Assembly (NCBI GenBank): GCA_937899895.1
Contig: CALBQR010000034.1
Span: 15,992 to 79,991, forward strand
Direction: 5' to 3'
DNA length: 64,000 nucleotides
Source of the DNA: an uncultured Alistipes sp.
GTDB lineage: Bacteria > Bacteroidota > Bacteroidia > Bacteroidales > Rikenellaceae
The notes under the pieces are model-generated. The model was given only the letters and a program-made list of their open reading frames with translations. It was not told the origin of the DNA and made no database searches. Of this stretch, positions 51,607 through 60,013 are shown one piece after another. The position numbers and the translations under genes were made by a program. Positions within the stretch are counted from its first letter, which is position 1. Every line of letters begins with the position of its first letter.

Positions 51607-51621
51607 CTTTTACTAAATTTG
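51591..51621 (+). promoter_or_regulatory. promoter of the SGNH hydrolase gene
   Basis: TTTG 51591-51594 and TAAATTTG 51614-51621, 19-nt spacer. It overlaps the leftward EEP promoter, so the two divergent genes share one small regulatory region. Confidence 0.7.
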
Positions 51622-51662
51622 TATCCAAGTAAATGTCATTAATCACAAAAACTATAAACAAA

Positions 51663-52340
51663 ATGAAAAAGCTATTGATGCTCTTTGTTGCCTTGTTGCC
51701 GCTGGTGGCTTCGGCGCAGAAGAAGGATAAGGATTGGGCCGATTATGCTCGTTATGAAAATGCCAACAAGGCTCTCACGAAGGCTCCGACGGTGGTTTTT
51801 ATGGGTAACTCGATTACGCAATGCTGGTATGAGATGCACCCCGATTATTTTAATGACAACAACTTTGCAGGTCGTGGTATCAGCGGTCAGGTTACGCAGC
51901 AGATGATCAGCCGCTTCCGTGCGGATGTGATTGATCTTGAACCCCGTGCGGTTGTGATTTTGGCGGGCACGAATGATGTCGCTCGCAATAATGGTTATAT
52001 CTCGTTGAAGCATATCGCGCAGAATATCGAGTCGATGATTCAGTTGGCAAAGGCTAACCGTATTAAAGTTATTCTGTGCTCGGTATTGCCCGTTAAGCAG
52101 TACAAGTGGCGCAAGGATCTGGGCAATGTTTCGTGGCAGATTCTCGAACTGAATAAGATGCTTAAAAAGTTGGCTCGCAAGTATGGTTGCAAGTGGGTTG
52201 ATTTCTATGAGCCGATGGTTGACCGCGAGGGCGGTTTGGATCGTGCATATACCAAGGACGGCGTACATCCCACTCCCGCAGGTTACGATTTGATGGAGGC
52301 AATTATTGCTCCGAAGTTGAAGAGATATATGCCTCGATAA
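51663..52340 (+). CDS. secreted GDSL/SGNH-family hydrolase
   Basis: 225 aa with a Sec signal (LLMLFVALLPLVASA). SGNH blocks: nucleophile in VVFMGNSITQCW, Gly in NNFAGRGISGQVTQQM, Asn in VVILAGTNDVARN, and the catalytic Asp-His in KDGVHPTPAGYDLM. Typical acyl-esterase or carbohydrate-deacetylase fold; a role in deacylating glycans or lipids is plausible. The frame is open from 51633, but that start lies almost on the expected transcription start and ahead of the signal peptide, so 51663 is preferred. Confidence 0.88.
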   Translation: MKKLLMLFVALLPLVASAQKKDKDWADYARYENANKALTKAPTVVFMGNSITQCWYEMHPDYFNDNNFAGRGISGQVTQQMISRFRADVIDLEPRAVVILAGTNDVARNNGYISLKHIAQNIESMIQLAKANRIKVILCSVLPVKQYKWRKDLGNVSWQILELNKMLKKLARKYGCKWVDFYEPMVDREGGLDRAYTKDGVHPTPAGYDLMEAIIAPKLKRYMPR

Positions 52341-52366
52341 ACGAGGTGAAGTCTCCGTTCGCGGTC

Positions 52367-52450
52367 GGTTGAACGGGTCATTTGGGCGGTTGACACCCCA
52401 ATTTGGGCGTTTCACCGCCTTTTTTGTGCTTTTACACGAAATTTGTGATA
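52367..52450 (+). repeat. array 2 of degenerate 21-bp direct repeats with internal dyads
   Basis: Four units of exactly 21 bp start at 52367, 52388, 52409 and 52430: two opening GGTTGA, one GTTTCAC, one TTTTACAC. Unit 2 holds CCCCAATTTGGG. The last unit runs into the -7 box at 52449. It matches array 1 (38736-38820) in unit, period, order of units, the preceding GGTC, and the distance from the GTTTCAC unit to the -7 box (40 against 41 nt). Confidence 0.8.
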
Positions 52451-52456
52451 GATTTG
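52449..52456 (+). promoter_or_regulatory. -7 box of the outer-membrane barrel gene
   Basis: TAGATTTG at 52449-52456. TTTG at 52423-52426, inside the third repeat unit, is 22 nt upstream and may be the -33 box, so a regulator on the array would touch the polymerase site. Confidence 0.6.
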
Positions 52457-52482
52457 TGATTGTGAAAATTAAAAAATAACCA

Positions 52483-55398
52483 ATGAAAAGAGTTGTATTA
52501 ATAGCCATTTTATCGTGCTTTGTTTGGGCAAATGCATTTGCTCAATCGACAGGTAAAGTAACGGCGCAATTAGTCGATGCTGCTACGGGCGAAACAATCC
52601 CCGGTGCTGTTGTCGAATATACGTCTGAAAAGAGTCCAAACAAAAAGAAATATGTAACTTCTGGTTACAAGGGTTCGGTCGAGATCCCCGCTTTGTCTTA
52701 CGGTAAATATAAATTGGTCATCTCATTTATCGGCTATGAGAATCTCGAAAAGGAGGTAACGGTTAATTCGGCAAATAAGAATATAGGTAAGCTCGAATTG
52801 AAACCCACCTCGGAGCAGATTGAAAAGGTCGTTAAAGAGGTTCAGGCATTGCGTACCTCTCAAAAGGGCGATACGGTAAGCTACAATGCAGGCGCATTCA
52901 AGGTTTCGGCCGACGCCGATGTCGAAGGTTTGCTGAAAAAGATGCCCGGTATCACCATCAATAACGGCGAGGTCGAGGCGCAGGGCGAATCGGTCAAGAA
53001 GGTCTTTGTCGATGGCAAGGAGTTCTTTGGTGATGATGTAACCACAGCTATCAAATCGCTGCCTGCGCAGACCGTTGATCGCATCGAGGTATATAACAAG
53101 TTGAGCGATCAGGCCGAGTTTTCGGGTATGGATGATGGCGAGGGCTATAAGGCTCTGAATATCGTTACCCATAAGCATATGCGCCAAGGTCAGTTTGGTA
53201 AGCTCTATGCGGGTTATGGCTACGACAATAATGAGAATGCAATTGCCAATCATAAATATTTGGCTGGTGGTAATGTCAATATATTCCACGGCAAGCACCG
53301 ACTCTCGATTCTCGGTTTGTTCAACAATATCAACCAGCAGAATTTCTCGTTTGAGGATATTTTGGAGGTTTCAGGTGGCGGCGGTGGTCGCGGTGTTGGC
53401 CAGTATATGGTTCGTCCGCAGGCAGGTGTCGCATCGGTCAATGCATTTGGTTTGAACTATTCGACTGCGTGGGGCAAGAAGGAGCAGGTAACTTTCCAGG
53501 GTAACTATTTCTTCAACAATACCAATACCGTTAATAATTCGCGTTTGGAGAAGTGGTACGAGGCCCCCTCGCCTATCGATACTCTGAATCAGTCGGGTTA
53601 CTCAAAGACTTTGAACAATAACCACCGTTTCAATGCGCGATTGGACTGGAAAATTTCGGAGAATCAGTCGCTGATGTCGCGTACGGGTTTCAGCTTCCAG
53701 CTCAATAACCCCTACTCTACGACCAATGGTCAGCAGTTTGGTGAGAGCGGTTTAAGTATTATCGACAATTACACCAAAACGAAGAATCGCGGATACAACA
53801 TCAGCGAGTTCTTGCAGTATCGCGCCAAGTTGGGTAAGGCCGGTCGTACGATTACTGTCAGTGGAAATGTGCGTTACAACGATCGCGAGTATCATCGCAA
53901 TAGTTGGTCGAATACGGCCGAGGCTTTGCGTTATGACCCCGATACGGTTAATGTCGAGGATTTGGAGGCTCCGTTGAAATTGCGTTACCTCTATACTCAA
54001 ACTCCCTCGAATAGCCTAAACTTCAATGGTACGTTCAACTATACCGAGCCGTTGTCGAAGTATTCGCAGTTGAGTATGCAGTATCGTTTCGGAATGAACA
54101 ACTCGAAGAGCGATAAGTCGGCCTATGTTACAGGTGAGGATTTCGACCCGACGGGTCTGACCCCCTCGCCCGCGCTCTCGACCAATTCGCAGCGTACCTA
54201 TACAACGCATCGCGTAGGTCCCGGTTTCCGATTCTCGAAAGAGCGTAATACGGTTGTGGCGAATGTCTATTATCAGCACGCTATTTTGGATGGTTTGCTT
54301 AATGAGAATGCGACAAATGAGCAGAAGATCAAGAAGGATTTCGACAATGTAACCTATTTCTTGATGACTAACATCTTCTTCAATAAGGAGAACTCGTTGC
54401 GTGTTCACGTCAGCTCTTCGACCGACGAGCCGAGCCTGACGCAGTTGCAGAATATTAAAGACGTTACAAATGCGCAGTATGTTTCGACGGGTAATATTAA
54501 TCTGGATCAATCATATTCGCACAGTATTCGAGCTCATTACGTTCACTCGAATGTCGAAAAGGGCCGTACATTGATGTTGATGGGTATGTTCTCAGCTACA
54601 CAGGACTATATCGGCAGCAGCGTCTATTACAACCCATCGAGCGAAATTACGGGTCTTGATTACACCCCGCTGCAATACTCGACCTACGAAAATATGAATG
54701 GTCGGTGGTCGGTGCGCGGTATGATGAGCTTCGGAACGCCGTTGAGCTTTATGAAGTGTAACCTTAACCTGCGTGCGGGTGTTAGCTACTCGATCACTCC
54801 TTCGATGATCAATGGCGTTAAGAACGACGCAAGCAATATGGGTTATAACTTTGGTGCGGTATTGGGATCGAATATTTCGGAGAATGTCGATTTTACGTTG
54901 GCTTGGAATGGTAACTATAACGAGGCTCTAAACTCGCAGGCAAAGGCTAAAAACCGCTACTTCAACCACTCGGCATCGCTCAATATGAAGGTGTCATTCT
55001 GGAAGGGGTTCACCTTCACGGGTAGCTGCGTCTATAACCAATATAAGGGCTATACCAATGACTACAACGAGGATTTCCTGCTTTGTAACCTCTTCCTCGG
55101 TAAGAAGATATTTAAGAATCAGCGTGGCGAGATTCAGATTGGTGTGAATGACGTATTCAATCAGAACAGCGCATTCTCGCGCTCGACAGGTTCGGGTTAT
55201 ACGCAGAATAGCTGGAATAACGTGATTGGTCGCTACTATACCATTCAGTTTGTCTATAACTTGCGCCACTTCGGTAAGAAGGGCTCGAAGAATATCGGCG
55301 ACTACGAAGGTATGGGTGGTCGTGGCGGTCGCGGCGGAATGGGCGGTGGACGTCCTATGGGTCCTCCTCCGGGCGGTATGCACGGTGGCCCGCGTTAA
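52483..55398 (+). CDS. TonB-receptor-like outer-membrane beta-barrel protein with Gly-rich tail
   Basis: 971 aa. Signal peptide (LIAILSCFVWANAFAQ); carboxypeptidase-regulatory-like domain at about 24-105 (VTAQLVDAATGETIPGAVVEYT); plug-like region at about 110-235 (LLKKMPGITINNGEVEAQGESVKKVFVDGKEFFGDD in pieces); then a large barrel of the OMP_b-brl_3 type to about 940. After the last strand (YYTIQFVYNLRHFGKK) come about 30 residues rich in Gly, Arg, Met and Pro ending in GGMHGGPR, so the barrel's terminal strand is not at the C-terminus. No SusD-like partner is adjacent. Substrate unknown. Expressed from a promoter with repeat array 2. Confidence 0.85.
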   Translation: MKRVVLIAILSCFVWANAFAQSTGKVTAQLVDAATGETIPGAVVEYTSEKSPNKKKYVTSGYKGSVEIPALSYGKYKLVISFIGYENLEKEVTVNSANKNIGKLELKPTSEQIEKVVKEVQALRTSQKGDTVSYNAGAFKVSADADVEGLLKKMPGITINNGEVEAQGESVKKVFVDGKEFFGDDVTTAIKSLPAQTVDRIEVYNKLSDQAEFSGMDDGEGYKALNIVTHKHMRQGQFGKLYAGYGYDNNENAIANHKYLAGGNVNIFHGKHRLSILGLFNNINQQNFSFEDILEVSGGGGGRGVGQYMVRPQAGVASVNAFGLNYSTAWGKKEQVTFQGNYFFNNTNTVNNSRLEKWYEAPSPIDTLNQSGYSKTLNNNHRFNARLDWKISENQSLMSRTGFSFQLNNPYSTTNGQQFGESGLSIIDNYTKTKNRGYNISEFLQYRAKLGKAGRTITVSGNVRYNDREYHRNSWSNTAEALRYDPDTVNVEDLEAPLKLRYLYTQTPSNSLNFNGTFNYTEPLSKYSQLSMQYRFGMNNSKSDKSAYVTGEDFDPTGLTPSPALSTNSQRTYTTHRVGPGFRFSKERNTVVANVYYQHAILDGLLNENATNEQKIKKDFDNVTYFLMTNIFFNKENSLRVHVSSSTDEPSLTQLQNIKDVTNAQYVSTGNINLDQSYSHSIRAHYVHSNVEKGRTLMLMGMFSATQDYIGSSVYYNPSSEITGLDYTPLQYSTYENMNGRWSVRGMMSFGTPLSFMKCNLNLRAGVSYSITPSMINGVKNDASNMGYNFGAVLGSNISENVDFTLAWNGNYNEALNSQAKAKNRYFNHSASLNMKVSFWKGFTFTGSCVYNQYKGYTNDYNEDFLLCNLFLGKKIFKNQRGEIQIGVNDVFNQNSAFSRSTGSGYTQNSWNNVIGRYYTIQFVYNLRHFGKKGSKNIGDYEGMGGRGGRGGMGGGRPMGPPPGGMHGGPR

Positions 55399-55759
55399 TA
55401 GCTCCGCACTAAATTAATTAAGGCAGTAATGCAAAACACAATAAACTCCGTTAGGTGTTAATAAATTAGGTTTGATGTGTTGGCAGGGACAGCAGTGAAT
55501 GCTCTCCCTGCTTTTTTGTTTATCGCAATTTTGAAGGAGGTCCTTTCGGGATAACACAGAGAGGCAATTGGGATTGATAGTATCTATCTGTGATTTGGGT
55601 TTTATTCATCGACGAGTGAGAAAACAACATCGTGTTCATTTGGCAATTTGGCATACAACTTGCTCTGAAAGCGGTGCGATAACTCGTTGAACAACAAATC
55701 AAAGATGACTTATTGAGTCATTGAAAGCAATGAAATGAACTATTTTTTAATTTAATTCA
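55399..55759. other. 361-nt intergenic region
   Basis: Holds the terminator at 55483-55517 and otherwise no convincing gene. On the minus strand around 55590-55700 a frame reading LLFNELSHRFQSKLYAKLPN can be traced but has no good start and ends soon after; it could be a gene relic. No clear promoter for the porin gene downstream was found. Confidence 0.5.
55483..55517 (+). terminator. terminator of the outer-membrane barrel gene
   Basis: GCAGGGA (55483-55489) and TCCCTGC (55505-55511), 15-nt loop that can pair further, then six T. Confidence 0.8.
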
Positions 55760-57094
55760 ATGCCTATGAAAACAATTCGATTCCTAATTGCTGCACTCCT
55801 TATGTCTGCGACCGTTTCGGCGCAGAACTCTAATGAGGATTATAAGCCGGTGGTCTATCTGCTTGGCGTGCAACGTACGACGGTCAATCCCGATGCGATG
55901 AACGATGCAGAGTATTGTGCTCGCAACCAGATGGCTATTGATCAGGCTGTTCTCGATTTTGTCGAGACTCACCGAGGCGGTTTCGAGCAACCCTATCTGC
56001 CACAAATGATCTTTTCGAGCCGCACCAATAAGATTGCATTTGCCATTGGTGGTAATGTCAATATGCGTGTAGGTTATGACTTTAAGGGCGTGGTCGATAA
56101 CCGTGATTTTATTACTGCCGACATTCCCATCCCCGGAAACTATGCAACGCGACAAAAATTGATGATGGACGCTTCGACATCGAGAATCTACTTCAAAGCC
56201 GTAGCCAATAATTCGACGCTGGGCCGCGTTGTGGCGATGTTTGAGGCCGATTTTCGAGGTGGTCAGGAGGGCTATACCCCACGTGTGCGATTGGCATATA
56301 TTTCGGTAGCAGGCTTTACGTTGGGCCGAGATGTTACGACATTTTGTGATTTGAACTCGGCTCCTCAAACAATCGACTTCGAGGGCCCGAATGCCTATAC
56401 TTTTGGCTTTGCAACGATGATTCGTTATTCGCATATGTTTGGTCGCCACTTCTCAATGGGTATTGCTGCCGAGTTGCCGAAAGTTAGTGCAACCTATGGC
56501 GAAACATTTACTCCGATTCGTCAGCGTGTGCCCGACTTCCCGATGTATGTGCAGTATAGTTGGGGCCGCCGCGCCAATAGCCACGTTCGCGTAACGGGCG
56601 TATTGCGTGATATGTATTATCACAATCTGACAAAAGGTAAGAACCAGGCCGAGTTTGGTTGGGGTGTGCAGTTGAGTGGTAATGTGGCAATCGGCAATCG
56701 TTGGAACACCTACTTTAATGGTATCTACGGTAAAGGCATAACACCCTATATTCAGGATTTGAAGGGTTTGGGTATGGATTTGGTGGTCGGTATCGACGAT
56801 CCTACGAAATTGCGAACTCTGCCGATGTATGCGTGGATGGCTGCCGGTCAGTTCAATATAACACGTTGGTTACAGGTTGCTGGCGGCTATTCGGATGTTA
56901 CGGTTGAGCGTAAGACAGGTTATTGGTCGCCTAATCAGTATCGTCGTGCGCAATATATCTTTGGCAATATGTTCTGCCATATCACTCCCCGTTTCGAGAT
57001 CGCATTGGAGTATCTGCACGGTATCCGCAAAGAGATGAGTGGCAATAAGAATAGTGCCAATCGTATTCAGGCGATGGTTAAATATAATTTCTAA
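55760..57094 (+). CDS. DcaP-like outer-membrane porin
   Basis: 444 aa. Signal peptide (FLIAALLMSATVSAQ). IAFAIGGNVNMRVGYDFKG near 95, RQKLMMDASTSRIYFKA near 135, FEADFRGGQEGYTPRVRLAYISV near 165, and DFEGPNAY near 210 follow the DcaP/porin plan of an early coiled segment and a trimeric barrel. The last residues YNF give a terminal aromatic barrel signal. Probably takes up small, perhaps negatively charged, solutes. ATGs at 55760 and 55766 are both possible starts. No obvious promoter was found upstream. Confidence 0.78.
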   Translation: MPMKTIRFLIAALLMSATVSAQNSNEDYKPVVYLLGVQRTTVNPDAMNDAEYCARNQMAIDQAVLDFVETHRGGFEQPYLPQMIFSSRTNKIAFAIGGNVNMRVGYDFKGVVDNRDFITADIPIPGNYATRQKLMMDASTSRIYFKAVANNSTLGRVVAMFEADFRGGQEGYTPRVRLAYISVAGFTLGRDVTTFCDLNSAPQTIDFEGPNAYTFGFATMIRYSHMFGRHFSMGIAAELPKVSATYGETFTPIRQRVPDFPMYVQYSWGRRANSHVRVTGVLRDMYYHNLTKGKNQAEFGWGVQLSGNVAIGNRWNTYFNGIYGKGITPYIQDLKGLGMDLVVGIDDPTKLRTLPMYAWMAAGQFNITRWLQVAGGYSDVTVERKTGYWSPNQYRRAQYIFGNMFCHITPRFEIALEYLHGIRKEMSGNKNSANRIQAMVKYNF

Positions 57095-57157
57095 ATCTAC
57101 GCCGAAATTAATCAATAGAAAAATCTCTCGAACGAGATTTCATACTCACTAATTGAA

Positions 57158-57194
57158 GAGAGGCATCGCCGAACAGCGGTGCCTCTCGCTTTTT
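57158..57194. terminator. terminator between the porin gene and the DUF4491 gene
   Basis: GAGAGGCATCGC (57158-57169) with GCGGTGCCTCTC (57176-57187), one G-U pair, 6-nt loop, then CGCTTTTT. A second small stem AAATCTC/GAGATTT lies just before it (57121-57140). The T run overlaps the last codon of the convergent DUF4491 gene. Confidence 0.8.
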
Positions 57195-57501
57195 AATGCT
57201 TTTTGCGTTTAGGATTTTCTGGGAACCACCCTCTTTGCACTCTTCTACGTTGCTCGAAAAGTTCTCCGATACTCCAAAACGAAGAGAATCCCACGACACC
57301 GCAAATGGCTGACCACATAACGCTGTGTATCATCAATGCCATAACAATAGCGGCGATGCCTATGATTAAAAATACCCACCAACAACGAACGCCAAAGTGG
57401 TATTCGCCCTTGATCACCAGCGGGTGAAACATTCCGATAATGATGAAGGTTATCAGTCCTATGACTACACCTTCGAGATTGTGCTCGGTCAGAAACTGCA
57501 T
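57193..57501 (-). CDS. DUF4491 family membrane protein
   Basis: 102 aa with three TM helices. LEGVVIGLITFIIIGMFHPLVIKGEYHFG, then CWWVFLIIGI and the C-terminal FSSFWSIGELFEQRRRVQRGWFP are a clear DUF4491 pattern (Bacteroidota and Firmicutes, function unknown). A frame open from a GTG at 57522 is rejected because that codon overlaps the -7 box. Monocistronic. Confidence 0.85.
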   Translation of the reverse strand: MQFLTEHNLEGVVIGLITFIIIGMFHPLVIKGEYHFGVRCWWVFLIIGIAAIVMALMIHSVMWSAICGVVGFSSFWSIGELFEQRRRVQRGWFPENPKRKKH

Positions 57502-57521
57502 AAAAAGAGATTTGGTTTGCA

Positions 57522-57529
57522 CAAATATA
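57522..57529 (-). promoter_or_regulatory. -7 box of the DUF4491 gene
   Basis: Minus-strand TATATTTG, 20 nt before the ATG at 57501. No good -33 box. Confidence 0.5.
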
Positions 57530-57542
57530 GAGAATTTATTCG

Positions 57543-57550
57543 TATATTTG
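57543..57550 (+). promoter_or_regulatory. -7 box of the CapA gene
   Basis: TATATTTG on the plus strand, 34 nt before the ATG at 57585. TTTG at 57516-57519 is 23 nt upstream, slightly long. Divergent from the DUF4491 promoter, 13 bp away. Confidence 0.5.
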
Positions 57551-57584
57551 ATATCGCAATCAATAATAACGCCTAACTACTCTT

Positions 57585-58694
57585 ATGAAAACCCTCACCT
57601 CGATACTCTATGCCGTGCTGATAGCTCTGCTTGTGGCAGGTGAGATCGTCTATTTGGAGTTTGTAACGGCTCAACGCAAACGAACGGCAACGGCGTGTGC
57701 CGTAGCTGTTCAGCCGCTGCCCGCGTTACGTCGCGCACGAATTGTTTTCGGCGGCGATGTGATGGCTCATACGCCTCAATTGACTGCGGCCAAGAGTTCG
57801 GAAGGAGTCTATTCGTTCGATCGCTCGTTTGAGTATGTCGCCCCTATTATTCGAGAAGCCGATCTGGCGGTCGTAAATCTCGAAACTACCCTTTCTCGCC
57901 AAGCTCCATATACGGGTTATCCGATGTTCCGTTCGCCTGCCGAGCTGGCGGTAACGCTCCAAAAGGCAGGTGTGGATGCTGTCGGCATTGCCAATAATCA
58001 CATCTGCGATCGCGGAGCCGCAGGCATACGCTCGACAATCGGAATTCTTGACAGCCTTGGAATCGAATATGCAGGAGCCTACGTCGATTCATTGTCGAAG
58101 AGTAGTCGCAGTCCGCTGTATATCTCTGCGAATGGCTTTAATTTGGCTCTATTGAACTATACTTACGGTACAAACGGAATCCTCACTCCGCGCGGAATGG
58201 TGGTCAATCGCATCGATACGCTACAAATGGCCGCCGATATTGCAATGGTTGATCGTTCGACGATCGATGCTCTTTGTGTGATGATACATTGGGGCGAGGA
58301 GTACCAGCGCAAGCCCAATCGTACGCAACGAGCCATTGCCGATTTCTGCCGTCGTCAAGGTGTTGAGCTGATAATTGGCAGCCATCCTCACGTAATTCAA
58401 ACGATCGAAAGTGATAGCACCAGCCGTTGGGCTGTGGCCTACTCTTTGGGAAATATGGTGTCAAATCAGCAGTGGCGATATAGCGATGGCGGCTTGTTGG
58501 TCGAGGTATGCTTGTCGCGTGTCGCTGACGCTCCCGCATCTATGTCGGTTAATGCGATACCTATATGGGTACTATGTCCCGAATATCGAATTGTGCCTTC
58601 GTCGGTTGGAGATACTCTGTCGATGAGTGCTACTGCACGTTTTCGATATAACCAATTTATCAACGATTGCAACGCTTTGCTCAAAACTAAATAG
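57585..58694 (+). CDS. CapA-family (poly-gamma-glutamate synthesis-like) metallophosphatase-fold protein
   Basis: 369 aa with an N-terminal TM anchor (ILYAVLIALLVAGEIVYLEF). FGGDVMAHTPQL near 57, ADLAVVNLETTLS near 95, VGIANNHICDRG near 135, MIHWGEEYQRKPN near 230 and LIIGSHPHVIQTIE near 262 hold the metal-ligand Asp, Asn, His and Glu residues of the CapA fold. CapA acts in poly-gamma-glutamate capsule export in Bacillus, but capBC are absent here and Bacteroidota members are of unknown role in the envelope. The SDR gene follows 3 bp later. Confidence 0.87.
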   Translation: MKTLTSILYAVLIALLVAGEIVYLEFVTAQRKRTATACAVAVQPLPALRRARIVFGGDVMAHTPQLTAAKSSEGVYSFDRSFEYVAPIIREADLAVVNLETTLSRQAPYTGYPMFRSPAELAVTLQKAGVDAVGIANNHICDRGAAGIRSTIGILDSLGIEYAGAYVDSLSKSSRSPLYISANGFNLALLNYTYGTNGILTPRGMVVNRIDTLQMAADIAMVDRSTIDALCVMIHWGEEYQRKPNRTQRAIADFCRRQGVELIIGSHPHVIQTIESDSTSRWAVAYSLGNMVSNQQWRYSDGGLLVEVCLSRVADAPASMSVNAIPIWVLCPEYRIVPSSVGDTLSMSATARFRYNQFINDCNALLKTK

Positions 58695-58697
58695 AAT

Positions 58698-59447
58698 ATG
58701 GAAAAACGAATAATTATAATGGGCGCAACATCGGGTCTGGGTCGTGCTTGTGCCGAGGATTTTATCTCACGAGGATATAAGGTTGGTGTCTGCGGTCGTC
58801 GTACCGAGGCACTTGAAGCAATTCGCGCGATTGCTCCCGATCGAGTTTTCGCTGCCACTATTGACATTACTCAAACAGATGCCGATACACAACTTTTGGC
58901 GTTGATCGAGCAGATGGGTGGCGTTGATGTCTATTTCCACGTTTCAGGTATTGGTAAAAACAATATTCCGCTTGATCCGTCAATCGAACTGAATACCGTA
59001 CGTGTTAATTGTGAGGGCTTCTGCCGAATGGTCGGTTGTGCTTACCGTTATTTCAGGGATAATGGCGTAAAAGGCGCGCAAATTGCCGTCGTGTCGAGCA
59101 TTGCCGGCACGAAGGGTCTTGGTGCAGCTCCCTCCTATTCGGCTACAAAACGTATGCAGAATTGCTATATCCAGTCGCTTGCCCAGCAGTGTGCGATTAA
59201 TAAGGCGGATATAACTTTTACCGATATTCGACCGGGATTTGTCGCTACCCCTCTGTTGGATACCGACGGACATAAATATCCTATGTTGATGCAGACTCCT
59301 TATGCTGCAAAGCGTATCGTGCGAGCAATTATCAAGCGTCGTCGTGTGGCGGTGATTGATTGGCGATATGCAATTTTAACATCGGCTTGGCACTGCATAC
59401 CTCGCTGGCTTTGGGAGCGATTGCCTATTAAGGCTTCAAAGAAATAG
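58698..59447 (+). CDS. short-chain dehydrogenase/reductase
   Basis: 249 aa Rossmann-fold oxidoreductase. GATSGLGRACAEDF (cofactor glycine motif) at 9-22, VCGRRTEAL, active-site Ser in VVSSIAGTKG near 133, and Tyr-Lys in YSATK near 150. The basic Arg after the second strand favours NADP(H). The C-terminus is basic with a hydrophobic segment and may touch the membrane. Cotranscribed with capA. Substrate unknown. Confidence 0.9.
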   Translation: MEKRIIIMGATSGLGRACAEDFISRGYKVGVCGRRTEALEAIRAIAPDRVFAATIDITQTDADTQLLALIEQMGGVDVYFHVSGIGKNNIPLDPSIELNTVRVNCEGFCRMVGCAYRYFRDNGVKGAQIAVVSSIAGTKGLGAAPSYSATKRMQNCYIQSLAQQCAINKADITFTDIRPGFVATPLLDTDGHKYPMLMQTPYAAKRIVRAIIKRRRVAVIDWRYAILTSAWHCIPRWLWERLPIKASKK

Positions 59448-59474
59448 CGCGAACTGCTTTCGATAGATTCAATA

Positions 59475-59512
59475 AAAAACCTCGACTACCGATTATCGTA
59501 GTCGAGGTTTTT
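59475..59512. terminator. terminator of the CapA-SDR operon
   Basis: Perfect 15-bp stem AAAAACCTCGACTAC (59475-59489) / GTAGTCGAGGTTTTT (59498-59512), 8-nt loop, with T and A tracts suiting the convergent DUF3276 gene too. A G8 run follows at 59517-59524. Confidence 0.9.
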
Positions 59513-59537
59513 ATTTGGGGGGGGTATCTCTTTGTCC

Positions 59538-59891
59538 TTATAACTTTTCAAACTCCTCATCAATTGATGCGGCATTGTAGCTGTTCTCCTGCTGGATCAA
59601 CGAGCCGTCAGCATTGAATAATTCGGGTTTGTTTCGTTTGATAAAATTGATTGCATCTAAAAGACCATTCTCAAATTTCTCGAAATCTTCTTTATATAGG
59701 AACATTGTTCGACGGTCATATACTACATCCCCATTCTGTGTGGGTCGTTTGCGGCTTTCGGTTATGGTAATGAAGTAATCATCACCGCGAGTGGCTTTGA
59801 CGTCGAAGAAATAGGTTCTACGACCCGCTTTAATAGCTTTGGTGTAGATTTGTTCGTCCCAATTTTCTCCTGTTTTCTGATAATCTAACAT
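59538..59891 (-). CDS. DUF3276 family PUR-alpha-like nucleic-acid-binding protein
   Basis: 117 aa. IYTKAIKAGRRTYFFDVKATRGDDYFITITESRK and the following FLYKEDFEKFENGLLDAINFI are the DUF3276 domain, a bacterial PUR-alpha fold known to bind single-stranded nucleic acid. The C-terminal 30 residues are low-complexity. Typical of Bacteroidota and spirochaetes. Single gene. Confidence 0.92.
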   Translation of the reverse strand: MLDYQKTGENWDEQIYTKAIKAGRRTYFFDVKATRGDDYFITITESRKRPTQNGDVVYDRRTMFLYKEDFEKFENGLLDAINFIKRNKPELFNADGSLIQQENSYNAASIDEEFEKL

Positions 59892-59962
59892 ACGCCTAAT
59901 TGTTTTTTGCGGTGTAAAAATATAACAAATCGGCGAAATAAAAAAATCGCAGATATGGAAAA

Positions 59963-59993
59963 ATTACACGTGCAATAAGAAATTGCGCGTAAT
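59963..59993 (-). terminator. probable terminator of the hisS-ctpA operon
   Basis: Minus strand ATTACGCGCAAT / ATTGCACGTGTAAT with a 5-nt loop and imperfect pairing, followed by TTTTTCC. Confidence 0.45.
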
Positions 59994-60013
59994 CAATGAG
60001 TTAAAAAAATAGA

